NCBI RefSeq assembly: GCF_033170385.1
Contig: NZ_CP126170.1
Span: 1,016,001 to 1,080,000 of the forward strand
Direction: 5' to 3'
Source: Xanthomonas rydalmerensis
GTDB taxonomy: Bacteria > Pseudomonadota > Gammaproteobacteria > Xanthomonadales > Xanthomonadaceae
Length of the DNA stretch: 64,000 nucleotides
How positions within the stretch are numbered: the first letter of the stretch is position 1; the number at the start of each line of letters is the position of its first letter. Positions 8,752 through 19,347 of this stretch are shown in pieces. Under the pieces are notes generated by a model. It did no database searches. It saw only the letters and a program-made list of their open reading frames with translations, and was not told the DNA's origin. Both the position numbers and the translations under genes were made by a program.

Positions 8752-9210
8752 CTACGCGGGAGGTTGCATGACCTCGATGGTGATCCCATCGGGCCCGCTG
8801 ACGTAGGCAACGACGGTTCCCGCGCGTGGCCCGGCCTCGATCGGCCGGGGAGATCCTTTCAGGTGCCAGCCCTGCGCCTGGATCCTGGCGACAACCAAGT
8901 CGATATCCGCCACGGTGACGGCCAGATGGGTCGCGCCGATCGCGCCAGCGCTCTCGGGTGCCTTGCCCAACGTGCTGGCTGTCGAGTACTCGAGAAGTTC
9001 GATGGGAAACCCGGCGGGCGAGACCACCAGTGCCATGCGGCAACGCGGATCCTCGACACCCGTCACCTGCTGCAGGAAATCGCCGCCCATTTCGCCCGTG
9101 CGAACAAGTTCGAAGCCCATGGCCTCGGTCCAGAACTTGATCGCCTCCTCCAATGAGGAAACGGAGAATCCGGCGTGGTCGACGACGACGGTATCGGTCT
9201 TGATATTCAT
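8752..9210 (-). CDS. VOC-family (glyoxalase/bleomycin-resistance-like) protein
   Basis: 152-aa single-chain vicinal oxygen chelate protein with two beta-alpha-beta-beta-beta modules. The N-terminal metal-ligand His is in VVDHAGFSV, and the second module holds ATHLAVTVAD; the late Glu ligand lies in PDGITIEVMQP. Members include glyoxalase I, dioxygenases and resistance proteins; specificity cannot be assigned. An in-frame GTG one codon earlier is also possible; the ATG at 9210 is preferred. It stands alone, with about 300 bp to the AraC gene and 250 bp to the VIT gene. Confidence 0.87.
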   Translation of the reverse strand: MNIKTDTVVVDHAGFSVSSLEEAIKFWTEAMGFELVRTGEMGGDFLQQVTGVEDPRCRMALVVSPAGFPIELLEYSTASTLGKAPESAGAIGATHLAVTVADIDLVVARIQAQGWHLKGSPRPIEAGPRAGTVVAYVSGPDGITIEVMQPPA

Positions 9211-9458
9211 CACTCTGCTTCCCGTTCTGTTCGAAGGATAGGCGCGTCGTGGCCTTGTGTTCTACCCATGGCGCCTCGCTGGACTGGACGCTCCTGTCGC
9301 TGCCACCTCGGGGTTTCGAGGCGCAGGCACCGGCAATGTCGGGGTGGCCAGCGCTCTCCTGGCGCCGTCAGTCAGGCGCCCAGCCTGCCGATCGCGAGCC
9401 TCCGGGAGATCGGGTGTCGGCCATGCCGCGATGCGACCGTGGCGTGCGCCGCGCCCGC

Positions 9459-10154
9459 TCAGACATGCACGCCGAATACATGGCCGATCGCGCCGCTGGC
9501 GAGCATCGCCGCCGCGCCCCAGAACACCACGCGCAGCGCGCCGCGCAGGCCCGGGGCGCCGCCGGCGCGCGCGGCCAGCGCGCCGGTCAACGACAGGCCG
9601 ACCAGGGTCGCCGCGCCGGTCACCCACAGTTGCCGGCCGTCCGGCGCCAGCCATGCGGCCACGATCGGTAGCGCCGCACCAGTGCAGAACGCCGCCGCCG
9701 ACGCGGCCGCCGCCTGCAGTGGACGCGCGCGCAGGCTCTCGGTGATGCCGAGTTCGTCGCGCGCGTGCGCGCCCAGCGCATCGTGTGCGGTCAACTGTTC
9801 GGCGACCTGGCGGGCCAGCACGGGATCGAGCCCGCGCTGGCGATAGATCGCGGTGAGTTCGTCCAGCTCGCTCTGCGGATCCTCGTGCAGTTCGCGACGC
9901 TCCAGCGCCAGGTCGGCGCGTTCGGTGTCGGCCTGGGATTGCACCGACACGTATTCGCCGGCGGCCATCGACATCGCACCGGCGACCAGGCCGGCGATGC
10001 CGGTGGTCAATACCGTGGCCGCCGACGCGCCGCTGCTGGCGACGCCGACCACCAGGCCGGCCACGGAGAGGATGCCGTCGTTGGCGCCGAGCACGGCCGC
10101 GCGCAACCAGCCGGCGCGGTCGGTGCGATGGCGTTCGGCGTGGGTCTGGCGCAT
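9459..10154 (-). CDS. VIT1/CCC1-family metal transporter
   Basis: 231-aa integral membrane protein of the vacuolar iron transporter family, which exports Fe2+ or Mn2+ from the cytoplasm. The diagnostic first helix [17 protein letters not shown] is at about residues 23-39, followed by [16 protein letters not shown] at about 60-75. A soluble, Glu-rich metal-binding segment separates the two N-terminal helices from three C-terminal helices (about 145-230). Length and topology match the bacterial VIT type without a ferritin-like domain. No Fur-like box was recognised upstream. Confidence 0.92.
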   Translation of the reverse strand: MRQTHAERHRTDRAGWLRAAVLGANDGILSVAGLVVGVASSGASAATVLTTGIAGLVAGAMSMAAGEYVSVQSQADTERADLALERRELHEDPQSELDELTAIYRQRGLDPVLARQVAEQLTAHDALGAHARDELGITESLRARPLQAAAASAAAFCTGAALPIVAAWLAPDGRQLWVTGAATLVGLSLTGALAARAGGAPGLRGALRVVFWGAAAMLASGAIGHVFGVHV

Positions 10155-10306
10155 GGCGCTGCCTGCAGCGGAGCGGAAGGAGACCGCAGCCTAGCCGAGT
10201 CAGTGCCGCGAGCGCTTGCTGCGTCTCACTCTCGACGCCGCCAGCGGCGCGACCGTGGAATGCTGCAGTGCCGCCGGTAGCGATACGGGCCTCGCCCCCG
10301 TCACGC

Positions 10307-10312
10307 TATAGT
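10307..10312 (+). promoter_or_regulatory. Possible -10 element for the glutamate-cysteine ligase gene
   Basis: TATAGT lies about 64 bases upstream of the preferred TTG start. If used, transcription would begin near 10319, which excludes the in-frame ATG at 10268 as translation start. No convincing -35 hexamer is seen. Confidence 0.35.
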
Positions 10313-10375
10313 GCGGGCCTTGCGATGGCGGGACATGGTCCCCACATCGCCTCACCCGCCGTGCGAGTCCTGCCC

Positions 10376-11740
10376 TTGTCGAGCCCCAGCTACGTTGCCG
10401 AGACGCCGATCACCGACCGGGCCGAACTGGTCCAGGTGCTCGCCTCCGGAGAGAAGCCCGAAGCGCAGTGGCGCATCGGCACCGAGCACGAGAAGTTCGG
10501 CTTCCGCCTGGACGACCTGCGGCCGCCGACCTTCGAGGGCGAGCGCGGCATCGAGGCGCTGCTGCTCGGCCTGACCCGTTTCGGCTGGGAGCCGGTACGC
10601 GAAGCCGGGCATACCATCGCCCTGCTGCGCGACGGCGCTTCGGTGACGCTGGAGCCGGCCGGGCAACTGGAACTGTCCGGCGCGCCGCTGCCGACCATCC
10701 ACGACACCTGCGTGGAAGTGGGCAGCCACCTCAACGAGGTCAAGCAGGTCGCCGACGAGCTGGGCCTGGGCTTCCTCGGCATGGGTTTCCAGCCGAAGTG
10801 GCGCCGCGACGAGATGCCGTGGATGCCCAAGGGCCGCTACCAGATCATGAAGAATTACATGCCCAAGGTCGGTTCGCTCGGCCTGGACATGATGACCCGC
10901 ACCTGCACGGTACAGGTCAACCTGGATTACGCCAGCGAAGCGGACATGATCAAGAAGTTCCGCGTGTCGCTTGCCTTGCAGCCGATCGCCACCGCGCTGT
11001 TCGCCGACTCGCCGTTCGCCGAGGGCAAGCCCAACGGCTACCTCAGCTACCGCTCGCACATCTGGACCGACACCGACGCCGACCGCACCGGCATGCTCGA
11101 CTTCGTGTTCGAGGACGGCTTCGGCTACGAGCGCTACGTCGACTACCTGCTCGATGTGCCGATGTACTTCTCCTACCGCGACGGCACCTACGTCGACGCC
11201 AGCGGGCAGAGTTTCCGCGATTTCATGCAGGGCAGGTTGCCGGCCTTGCCGGGTGCGCTGCCGACGCTGCGCGACTGGTCCGACCACATGACCACCGCGT
11301 TCCCGGAAGTGCGCTTGAAGAAGTACCTGGAAATGCGCGGTGCCGACGCCGGTCCGTGGGGCCGGTTGTGTGCGCTGTCGGCGTTCTGGGTCGGCCTGCT
11401 GTACGACGATGCCGCATTGGACGCGGCCTGGGACCTGGTCAAGGATTTCAGCCTGGTCGAACGCCACGCGCTGCGCGACGGCGTGCCGAAGCAGGCGCTG
11501 AAGCTGCCGTTCCGCAACGGTACCGTGCAGGACCTCGCCGCCGAGGCGGTGAAGATCGCCCTAGACGGCCTGCGCCGCCGCGCGCGGTTGAACCGCGACG
11601 GCCAGGACGAATCGCGCTTCCTCGAACCGCTGGTGGAGATCCTGCACGCCGGCGAGACCGCGGCCGAGCGCAAGCTGGCGCTGTACCACGGCGCGTGGCA
11701 GGGCGACATCGACCACGTGTTCCGCGAGTTCGCGTATTAA
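10376..11740 (+). CDS. gshA: Glutamate-cysteine ligase (GCS2/plant-type)
   Basis: First enzyme of glutathione synthesis, joining L-glutamate and L-cysteine with ATP. The 454-residue version starting TTG-Ser-Ser-Pro matches the usual length of the proteobacterial/plant-type GCS2 family. Landmarks are [12 protein letters not shown] (substrate/ATP pocket, about residue 29), [16 protein letters not shown] (about 90), [11 protein letters not shown] (about 150) and [14 protein letters not shown]. In-frame GTG (10361) and ATG (10325, 10268) codons exist upstream, but none has a good Shine-Dalgarno and 10268 precedes the likely -10. Glutathione feeds the formaldehyde operon at 17851-20844. The stop codon abuts an abrupt drop in GC. 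Confidence 0.94.
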   Translation: MSSPSYVAETPITDRAELVQVLASGEKPEAQWRIGTEHEKFGFRLDDLRPPTFEGERGIEALLLGLTRFGWEPVREAGHTIALLRDGASVTLEPAGQLELSGAPLPTIHDTCVEVGSHLNEVKQVADELGLGFLGMGFQPKWRRDEMPWMPKGRYQIMKNYMPKVGSLGLDMMTRTCTVQVNLDYASEADMIKKFRVSLALQPIATALFADSPFAEGKPNGYLSYRSHIWTDTDADRTGMLDFVFEDGFGYERYVDYLLDVPMYFSYRDGTYVDASGQSFRDFMQGRLPALPGALPTLRDWSDHMTTAFPEVRLKKYLEMRGADAGPWGRLCALSAFWVGLLYDDAALDAAWDLVKDFSLVERHALRDGVPKQALKLPFRNGTVQDLAAEAVKIALDGLRRRARLNRDGQDESRFLEPLVEILHAGETAAERKLALYHGAWQGDIDHVFREFAY

Positions 11741-11983
11741 GCGTGGTTGTTAAGTTGCTCCGAGTGGATTTTTTGGTGTGAGCGAATAATTGATTTCGGC
11801 TCAATATTATAATTGCCGATGCGTGCAATAAGGGGTTGAGTCAATTTTGCTGTGTGCCTTATTGTCCTAACCTGTGAATTGAATTTTCCGCTAAAATTTT
11901 TGTTGATTTTGGGCGGTTTTTGAATTCCATGAAGGTTTTTGATGTTTCATGATTGGCTAAATATTTTGACATTGCGCCAAATT

Positions 11984-12364
11984 TCATTCGGCTAATGGAG
12001 CTAAGGGGGGGCGATAGAAATTCCAATTTTCGACCTTTACTACCACGGCGCCAATTGATTCCGAACTCCATAGGGTCTCTTTATTTCCCCAGTAGAAAAA
12101 GTGTGCTGTACGGTCGCCATCCAATAATTTTTCCGAGGCGCGCCCTTGTTTGGTGTACAGTACTACAACATCGCCCTTCTTTAAATCCTTGTCAGGAAAC
12201 CAGTACGCCGACTTCTTGCCTGAGGTGGCGCCTCCAGTAGGGCCGGATTTAGATGAAAAAATGGCATACTCGCCAACCTTAAGGTCGGTGATGGCATTTA
12301 GGACGAGTCTTTCCTTTTCAATATTACCTGCATCGGCAAATGATGCAAATTTTAGGTTGTTCAT
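11984..12364 (-). CDS. Hypothetical protein, second gene of an AT-rich coupled pair
   Basis: 126-aa soluble protein I cannot assign to a named family. It is predicted alpha/beta, with a central stretch rich in aromatic and Lys residues: SAYWFPDKDLKKGDVVVLYT and HFFYWGNKETLW. It has no signal peptide or membrane segment. Its ATG overlaps the stop codon of the upstream gene as ATGA, so translation is probably coupled and the two products may act together. Codon use and base composition are clearly more AT-rich than the flanking genes, which suggests horizontal acquisition. Confidence 0.75.
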   Translation of the reverse strand: MNNLKFASFADAGNIEKERLVLNAITDLKVGEYAIFSSKSGPTGGATSGKKSAYWFPDKDLKKGDVVVLYTKQGRASEKLLDGDRTAHFFYWGNKETLWSSESIGAVVVKVENWNFYRPPLAPLAE

Positions 12365-12789
12365 TTGGGGATCTTCTGTGTCATGAAGCCGGCGACAACT
12401 AATCCAATGCCAAGTAAAACGCAGACAAAGGTAACGAGTTTTATGGAGTCCCAGGCGAATGGTCCAAATCCGACGAGTAATGCCCCGACGTTTGACATCG
12501 CCATGGACATGATTTCTATGGATTTTTTTGTTCCAAGGTTGGCATTGAGGCGGCAGTTCTCTAGCTTCTCTGCGTGCAGCGAATCGCGAAGCGATGCTAT
12601 TAATGAATTTTCCCTATAAAGACGCTCCAAGTCATCCAATAACAATTTTTGTGCTCCAGGACTGGCTAGCTCTTCTGACGTTAGGTCGCGCGCGATCCCC
12701 GCCCATGCGCGCTTGTCCTCTTTTGTAACTGATGTTTCGGCTGGTTTTGCGCCCGTTTCTTCGGGTAATTCAGGCATTGGATCTGTCAT
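12361..12789 (-). CDS. Hypothetical two-helix membrane protein, first gene of an AT-rich coupled pair
   Basis: 142-aa protein of unknown function. An acidic Pro/Glu-rich N-terminus (1-35) leads to a heptad-like, probably coiled-coil region (about 45-85, LLLDDLERLYRENSLIASL). Two hydrophobic segments follow (about 93-112 and 118-136), with a short Lys tail, so it is probably an inner-membrane hairpin with the coiled coil in the cytoplasm. Its TGA overlaps the next gene's ATG by 4 bp. The architecture (coiled coil plus 2 TM, coupled to a small soluble partner) resembles that of some membrane effector modules, but no known family was recognised. Confidence 0.75.
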   Translation of the reverse strand: MTDPMPELPEETGAKPAETSVTKEDKRAWAGIARDLTSEELASPGAQKLLLDDLERLYRENSLIASLRDSLHAEKLENCRLNANLGTKKSIEIMSMAMSNVGALLVGFGPFAWDSIKLVTFVCVLLGIGLVVAGFMTQKIPK

Positions 12790-13364
12790 GGCGCATTCCG
12801 TGCGAGTCAGTAAATTTGTAGTCGGCCAATCTCAAGATATCTTATTTTTTCGTCATGTGAAAGCTTTGCGGATATTGGGTAGTCACCCGAAGTGCAGTAG
12901 GCAAGAGAGTGTGAGTGAGTACGTTCCAATGCATCCTAACGTGGATGCCGGCCGCTTTCAGGTGCCTCCGATGTTTCCTTTCTATGGATGGACAACTTGG
13001 GAAGGGAACAGATGGCGCATTGCACTCCCGAAGACATCGCGAACACGACATCCCGCTTGGTAAAATAACGCTTCTGAATTTTCTGCTTCTCGTGTCTGTT
13101 CGGTTACTAATGCGCCCTGCTCAAGCGTGGGTTACGCCAGGTGCGACGATGTTCATTGCATTGGAATGCTTTCCTCGCTCTCGGCATAGGTTCGTTCGAA
13201 AAAGCGATTTATTGCTCCGGCGCATGCGGATGGCGCAGCGTCGATAGTGCCTCGCATCGGCTTGCCTGGTTTGCGGCCTCGCGCCCTCCATTGGCGCGCC
13301 TGAATGGTGATGACGGCGGCCATGATGCAGGCGACAATGCCGCATTCGTCTTCAGGGGGACGTC
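12790..13364. other. Gene-free low-GC stretch
   Basis: No convincing coding frame, RNA gene or repeat is seen on either strand. Composition is mixed: AT-rich up to about 13200, then drifting back to the genome average. It probably contains the promoter of the minus-strand pair and, at its right end, the AGGGGG ribosome-binding site of the gene at 13365. It may hold decayed sequence from the same acquisition event. Confidence 0.5.
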
Positions 13365-13946
13365 ATGCACCAAGCGCCGCCGCGATCCAGCTTTGTCACG
13401 ATCCTGGCCTGGATCTTCATCGCACTCTCGGGTTTCGGCACGGTGGTCGGCACCATGCAGGTCTTCGTTGTGTTCGTCATGTTCGATCACGTGAAGTTTG
13501 CCGATGCGGTGCAGATGCTGCCGCCAGGGATGCCGCCGACGATTGCTTTCATTTTTTCCAACTTTCGTTGGTTGTTTCTTGGAACTGCGCTGTTTTCAGT
13601 GTGGACCCTGGCGAGTTCGGTCGGGCTTCTGCGGCGGCTGAATTGGGCGCGGTGGTGTTTCATCGCGGCCATGTTGCTGGTGATCGCATGGAACCTGGGC
13701 GGCGCGGTCGTGCAGGTGCAGATGATCGCCTTCATGCAGAAGCAACTCGCTGTTGCGCAGATGCACGGCGCGCCGGACATGCAGCCGATGCTGTGGGCCA
13801 TGTCGGCGATCGGCGTGGTCTTTGCTGCGGCTTTCGTCGCCCTGCATGGCTGGATCATCGCGCGCTTGCTTTCACGACCTGTCGCTGCCGAGTTTCGGCG
13901 TTCATTGCCGACGATGGGCAGCAGCGGCGCGCCACCGACGCGTTGA
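13365..13946 (+). CDS. Hypothetical four-helix membrane protein
   Basis: 193-aa integral membrane protein with no recognised family. Four hydrophobic segments are visible at about residues 10-35, 67-90, 97-118 and 142-165. A conserved-looking loop rich in Met, Pro and Gln (KFADAVQMLPPGMPPT) lies between helices 1 and 2. The ATG follows CAGGGGGACGTC, a good ribosome-binding site. It starts a short run of small membrane-protein genes on the plus strand, next to the AT-rich island. Confidence 0.72.
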   Translation: MHQAPPRSSFVTILAWIFIALSGFGTVVGTMQVFVVFVMFDHVKFADAVQMLPPGMPPTIAFIFSNFRWLFLGTALFSVWTLASSVGLLRRLNWARWCFIAAMLLVIAWNLGGAVVQVQMIAFMQKQLAVAQMHGAPDMQPMLWAMSAIGVVFAAAFVALHGWIIARLLSRPVAAEFRRSLPTMGSSGAPPTR

Positions 13947-14003
13947 TCTGCAGTTTTTCGGGTTTTGCAGTCAACGGTGCTTCAGACCGGGAAGGGGGAC
14001 TCC

Positions 14004-14333
14004 ATGGTGCGTGCGGATTGGTTCGAATCGAAATGGCGATGGCTCAAGCGATTCGCGGGCGCCGCTGCACTGGGAAGCGTGCTCATCGTTGCTGGCTGGA
14101 GCGCGGAGCGCGAGGTGATTGTCGCTGTCGGAGGGCTGTTGGTGGTGCCGCTCCTGCTCTGGCTGTTCATCATTCCGATCCTGCATTGGAAGGATCGCTA
14201 CGTGGGCGAACGCAGTGGCGCGTGGGGTGCACTGCTGGCGTTAGAGACTTCAAACTGGTCGAAAATGCTCTATTGGTATCGACATGTGTTGCCCGATTGG
14301 CGGCGCACGGGGCGCTACGAGCATGTGCCGTGA
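14004..14333 (+). CDS. Hypothetical small membrane protein
   Basis: 109-aa protein with two hydrophobic segments (about residues 18-34 and 40-57) flanked by Trp- and Arg-rich amphipathic stretches (ADWFESKWRWLKRF at the N-terminus, YWYRHVLPDWRRTGRY at the C-terminus). No family was recognised. The ATG at 14004 is preceded by AAGGGGGACTCC; an ATG 13 codons upstream lacks such a site. It lies 57 bp after the preceding membrane-protein gene and may be co-transcribed. Confidence 0.65.
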   Translation: MVRADWFESKWRWLKRFAGAAALGSVLIVAGWSAEREVIVAVGGLLVVPLLLWLFIIPILHWKDRYVGERSGAWGALLALETSNWSKMLYWYRHVLPDWRRTGRYEHVP

Positions 14334-14403
14334 TGACCGTGTCCGCTGCATGAGGGTGTTGTCTTCTACGTTCGGTCAGAGACTTCACGACCAGATATGC
14401 GTG

Positions 14404-14805
14404 ATGCCCTTTCGCTCGTCGAGTCGCTTTGCAATGCGCGCATTTCGTATCGTTCGCACTCGCCTTGCCACCTGCCTTGCGGCGCGCAGCGGTTCTCGGC
14501 GCCATCGTGTCGGTCTGGTTTGCGTTCTGGCCGCGTCGCTCGGCTGCATGACATCCGCGCATGCGACGAGCCAATGCCCCACCGAGTTCGGTTCCAAGGA
14601 TCCGCTCATCGATCTGCTCGGCTGGGCCGTGATCGTCAGCGGCGTGGTGCTGGGCGGCTGGCTGTGCGTGTGGGCGGTACGGCGCTCGCGCGGGCTGCGC
14701 CGGTGGCGGCGCGCGGCGATCGTCCTTGCCGGCGTGGTGGCGATGTTGCTGCTATGGAGTGGCGGCCTGGTCCTGGCGATTGCGTGGTTCTTCCTGCGGT
14801 GCTAA
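14404..14805 (+). CDS. Hypothetical membrane protein
   Basis: About 133 aa, family unknown. An Arg-rich N-terminus is followed by a hydrophobic segment resembling an uncleaved or cleavable signal ([16 protein letters not shown]). Two transmembrane helices follow at the C-terminus ([20 protein letters not shown] and [20 protein letters not shown]), separated by an Arg-rich cytoplasmic loop. The start is uncertain: GTG 14401, ATG 14404 and ATG 14434 are all possible, and none has a strong Shine-Dalgarno. Confidence 0.5.
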   Translation: MPFRSSSRFAMRAFRIVRTRLATCLAARSGSRRHRVGLVCVLAASLGCMTSAHATSQCPTEFGSKDPLIDLLGWAVIVSGVVLGGWLCVWAVRRSRGLRRWRRAAIVLAGVVAMLLLWSGGLVLAIAWFFLRC

Positions 14806-14879
14806 CACTGCCGGCCTCGGTGCGCGCGCACCGGGTCTGCGGTCCGCGGAGCCACGGGCCACGCCACCAGGGGGCATCG

Positions 14880-15263
14880 ATGACCGATCCGTACAATTCC
14901 TCGCCGCCGCGTGCGGCGGCCTTGCCGCTGAACGATGCGATGGTGACCACCGCGCTGGAGCTTCCCGGTTACCGGATCGTGCGCAATCTGGGCATCGTGC
15001 GCGGCATCACCGTGCGCTCGCGCTCCATCGTCGGCAATTTCCTGGGCGGGCTGCAGACCATCTTCGGCGGCAATATCACCATCTATACCCAGCTGTGCGA
15101 GCAGGCACGCCTGGAGACCTACCGGGACATGCTGCAGCACGCACGGCAGATGGGCGGCAATGCCATCGTCGCAGTGCGCTACGACGCCACCGAGTTGATG
15201 GCCGGCCTGACCGAGGTGTTGTGTTACGGCACGGCGGTGGTGGTCGAGCCGAACCAGCGCTGA
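14880..15263 (+). CDS. YbjQ/UPF0145 family protein
   Basis: 127-aa protein of the YbjQ family, small beta-barrel-like domains sometimes annotated as heavy-metal binding and known to form pentamers; the physiological role is unclear. After a 20-residue Pro/Ala-rich lead come the family landmarks [36 protein letters not shown] and [16 protein letters not shown]. The ATG follows AGGGGG at a proper distance. It is convergent with the histidine kinase gene, whose stop is 38 bp away. Confidence 0.88.
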   Translation: MTDPYNSSPPRAAALPLNDAMVTTALELPGYRIVRNLGIVRGITVRSRSIVGNFLGGLQTIFGGNITIYTQLCEQARLETYRDMLQHARQMGGNAIVAVRYDATELMAGLTEVLCYGTAVVVEPNQR

Positions 15264-15300
15264 GCCGATCGGCATGAGGCGGTACGGCGGCGCGCCCGGC

Positions 15301-16818
15301 TCAGCCGCCGACCGCCTGGCACGGCAGCCGCACGCTGACCCGCAGGCCGCCCTCGGGGCGGTTGTCCAGGGCGATCTGGCCGCCATGCGCCAGCACGATG
15401 CTGTGCGCCACCGACAGGCCCAGGCCGATGCCGCCGGTATCGCGGTTGCGCGAGTTCTCGCCGCGGAAGAACGGCAGGAACAGCTTCTCGCGCTGCGCGG
15501 GATCGATCCCGGGGCCGTCGTCGTCGATCCACAGCACGCACTCGCCGGCCTCGCGACGCAACTGCAGGCGCGCGCGTTTGCCGTACTTCAGCGCGTTCTC
15601 CACCAGGTTCATCACCATGCGCCGCAGCGACAGCGGGTCGCCGTCGAGGGTGATGGCCTCGCCGAGCAGCAGCACCACGTCGGCGCCGGTGTCGCTGGCG
15701 TCGTCGACCACGCTTTCCACCAGCAGGCGGAAATCCAGCGGCGAGCGGGTGCCGCGGCGGCTGTCGTTGTGGATGAAGTCCAGCGCTGCGGAGATCATCG
15801 CCTTCATCTCGTCGATGTCGGCCATGGTCTTCTCGCGCAACGGTGGCTGCAGGGTCTCCAGGCGGAACGCCAGCCGCGCCAATGGCGTGCGCAGGTCGTG
15901 GGCGATCGCCGCGACCATGTGCGTGCGCTCGTTGATCAGCCGGTTCAGACGCGCCTGCATGGCGTTGAACGAATCGGCCGCCTGCACGATCTCGCTGGGA
16001 CCGCTACGGCGCAGTGGTTGCGCGTCGGGATTGCGGCCGAGCTGGTCGGCCGCCTCGGCGAAACGCCGGATCGGTGCCGACAGCGCCCGCGAGAACCACC
16101 AGGCCAGCGGCAGCATCGCCAGCATGCCGACCAGGAACAGCATCACCACCTGGGTCTTGAATTCGTTGGAGAACCGCCGCGGCGGCGACATCACGCTGCG
16201 CCAGTGCCCGTCGGGCTGGCGCAGCGCTGCGGTGAAGCCGTCCAGCAGCGGCACCGCCGGGGCGAAGCCGCGCTCGCGCCAGCCCACCGCGCGCATGGTC
16301 GCGCCAAAGGCGCCATTGCGCGGCGCCTCGCCCGGCGCGTGCGGCGGCTCCAGCGGTGGCGGTTGCTGCGCGGTGGCTGGCGGTGCCATCGCGGCGGGCG
16401 CGGGTGCGGGGGCGTCGTCGGCAGCGGTGACGGCATGCGGCGGCGGCGGTGGGCGTTCGCCCAGGCGCAGGCGCAGGCGTTCCAGGCGGCCGTCGCTGTT
16501 GCGGTAGAAGCGCACCTGGTCCGGCGCCACTTCCAGCCAGTGCGCCATCAGCCGTTCGACGTTGCGGTCGCGCACCTGGTCGCGCGCCGGCAGCGGCGCA
16601 TGCGCCGTGTCCTGCACCTTGAGGGTCTGGGTGCCGGCCGGCATGCGCGTGCTGAGCAGGGCGATCACTTCCGGCGGATGCACTGGCATCTCGTAGACCG
16701 GCGTGCGCAGCACCAGGGCGATGCCGATCAGCTGCGCGGTGAGCAGCGCCACCACCAGCAGCAGGAAGGCGCGGGCGAAGATCGGCACGCCGCGGCGGGC
16801 GCGCGTGGCCCCGCTCAC
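15301..16818 (-). CDS. Sensor histidine kinase (EnvZ/OmpR-type partner)
   Basis: 505-aa membrane kinase. TM1 at about residues 15-37 is followed by a periplasmic domain with a striking Pro/Ala-rich stretch (about 130-180). TM2 is at about 235-255, then HAMP, the HisKA box with phospho-acceptor H307 in AIAHDLRTPLARL, and HATPase_c with N-box LVENALKYGKRA, G1 DDDGPGID and G2 GGIGLGLSVAH. The GTG start overlaps the response regulator stop as GTGA, so the pair is translationally coupled. The stimulus is unknown; the organisation resembles RstB/EnvZ-type sensors. Longer upstream frames were rejected because they run through the regulator. Confidence 0.93.
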   Translation of the reverse strand: MSGATRARRGVPIFARAFLLLVVALLTAQLIGIALVLRTPVYEMPVHPPEVIALLSTRMPAGTQTLKVQDTAHAPLPARDQVRDRNVERLMAHWLEVAPDQVRFYRNSDGRLERLRLRLGERPPPPPHAVTAADDAPAPAPAAMAPPATAQQPPPLEPPHAPGEAPRNGAFGATMRAVGWRERGFAPAVPLLDGFTAALRQPDGHWRSVMSPPRRFSNEFKTQVVMLFLVGMLAMLPLAWWFSRALSAPIRRFAEAADQLGRNPDAQPLRRSGPSEIVQAADSFNAMQARLNRLINERTHMVAAIAHDLRTPLARLAFRLETLQPPLREKTMADIDEMKAMISAALDFIHNDSRRGTRSPLDFRLLVESVVDDASDTGADVVLLLGEAITLDGDPLSLRRMVMNLVENALKYGKRARLQLRREAGECVLWIDDDGPGIDPAQREKLFLPFFRGENSRNRDTGGIGLGLSVAHSIVLAHGGQIALDNRPEGGLRVSVRLPCQAVGG

Positions 16819-17525
16819 AGGCGGGCGACGCTCGGCAGCAGCATGTAGCCCTCGTTGCGCACGGTGCGGATCAGTTCGGTCTGCACGCGTTCGTTGATCT
16901 TGCGGCGCAGGCGGCTGATCTGGCTGTCGATGGCGCGGTCGTAGACCTCGGTGTCGCGGCCGCGCGCGTAGTCGAGCAACTGGTCGCGGCTGAGCACGCG
17001 CTGCGGGTGCTCGACGAAGGTGCGCAGCAGCGCGAACTCGCCGTCGGAAAGGTTGATGAAGATGCCGGTGGGGTCGCGCAGGTCGCGGCGGATCACGTCC
17101 AGCCGCCAGCCGGCGAACTCGTAGACATTGCCGCGCGCTTCCGGCGGCAGCGTCGCCGCCTGGCTGCGTCGCAGCAGGGCGCGCACCCGCGCCAGCAGCT
17201 CGCGCGGGTTGCACGGCTTGGCCAGGTAGTCGTCGGCGCCCACTTCCAGGCCGATGATGCGGTCGGTGTCGCTGCCCAGCGCGCTGAGCATGATCACCGC
17301 CGGCGCGCCGCGCTCGCTGGCGAGCTGGCGGGCGGCGCTGAGGCCGTCCTCGCCGGGCATCATCACGTCCAGGATCACCAGGTCCGGCTGGCGCTCGGCC
17401 ATCCGTAGGCGCATTTCCGCCACGGTCTCGGCGGTGTCCACCTGATATCCGTGGTCGCTCAGGAACTCGCTGATGAGTCGGCGCAGATCCGGATCGTCGT
17501 CGACGACCAGAATGAAGGATTTCAT
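16815..17525 (-). CDS. OmpR/PhoB-family response regulator
   Basis: 236-aa transcription factor with a receiver domain (residues 1-115; acidic pocket D9/D10/D11, phospho-acceptor D53 in LVILDVMMPG, conserved Lys in DDYLAKP) and a C-terminal winged helix (about 135-232, with RAIDSQISRLRRKI as recognition helix). The ATG at 17525 begins MKSFILVVDDD; a start nine codons upstream is possible but adds nonconserved residues. It is the first gene of a two-gene unit with the coupled kinase. Targets are not evident; the divergent upstream gene is the formaldehyde regulator frmR. Confidence 0.94.
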   Translation of the reverse strand: MKSFILVVDDDPDLRRLISEFLSDHGYQVDTAETVAEMRLRMAERQPDLVILDVMMPGEDGLSAARQLASERGAPAVIMLSALGSDTDRIIGLEVGADDYLAKPCNPRELLARVRALLRRSQAATLPPEARGNVYEFAGWRLDVIRRDLRDPTGIFINLSDGEFALLRTFVEHPQRVLSRDQLLDYARGRDTEVYDRAIDSQISRLRRKINERVQTELIRTVRNEGYMLLPSVARL

Positions 17526-17813
17526 GTCCACGATCTTGAGGGGCGGCCACACGGGGAGTCGCCCAGTCTAGACGTGGCCGCGGCTGCCTGGAACTGGGGC
17601 GGACAGGGACGTGGCCGCCGGAGCCGGGGGCCGCGCTTGAACGCGTGACCATCATAGGCAGCGCCAGGGGCGCGAACATGGCCGGTTCGTGTCCTGTGCC
17701 GACATGCGTTGCCATGCGCCGGCACCCGCGCTGGCGGGGTCTCCGGCGGCGGCCGGGGACGCGCCGACGGGCTGCGGGGCGGCCCGGGCGTTCCCTTTTG
17801 CCGGCTGCGGGAA

Positions 17814-17832
17814 TACTATCCCCCAGTATAGT
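17814..17832 (+). promoter_or_regulatory. FrmR-type operator overlapping a -10-like hexamer
   Basis: TACTATCCCCCAGTATAGT is an inverted repeat (TACT/AGTA and ACTAT/ATAGT halves) around a C-run, the form recognised by CsoR/RcnR/FrmR-family repressors. It ends 18 bp before the frmR start codon, and its right half includes TATAGT, a plausible -10. Bound FrmR would block polymerase, so the operon is probably autorepressed and induced by formaldehyde. Confidence 0.75.
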
Positions 17833-17850
17833 TCCCGGGTTCCCCGTCGC

Positions 17851-19276
<1,426 letters not shown>

Positions 19277-19347
19277 CCCGAAGGTCAGTCCGGCGCGCGG
19301 CCGTTTCCGCGCATTGCAGCGACGCAACGAACCCGGGAGGGGGAAAG

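Noticed and set aside
10268..10375. Upstream ATG starts for glutamate-cysteine ligase
   Set aside because: The 10268 ATG precedes the TATAGT element, the extra residues are unlike the family, and no Shine-Dalgarno supports them.
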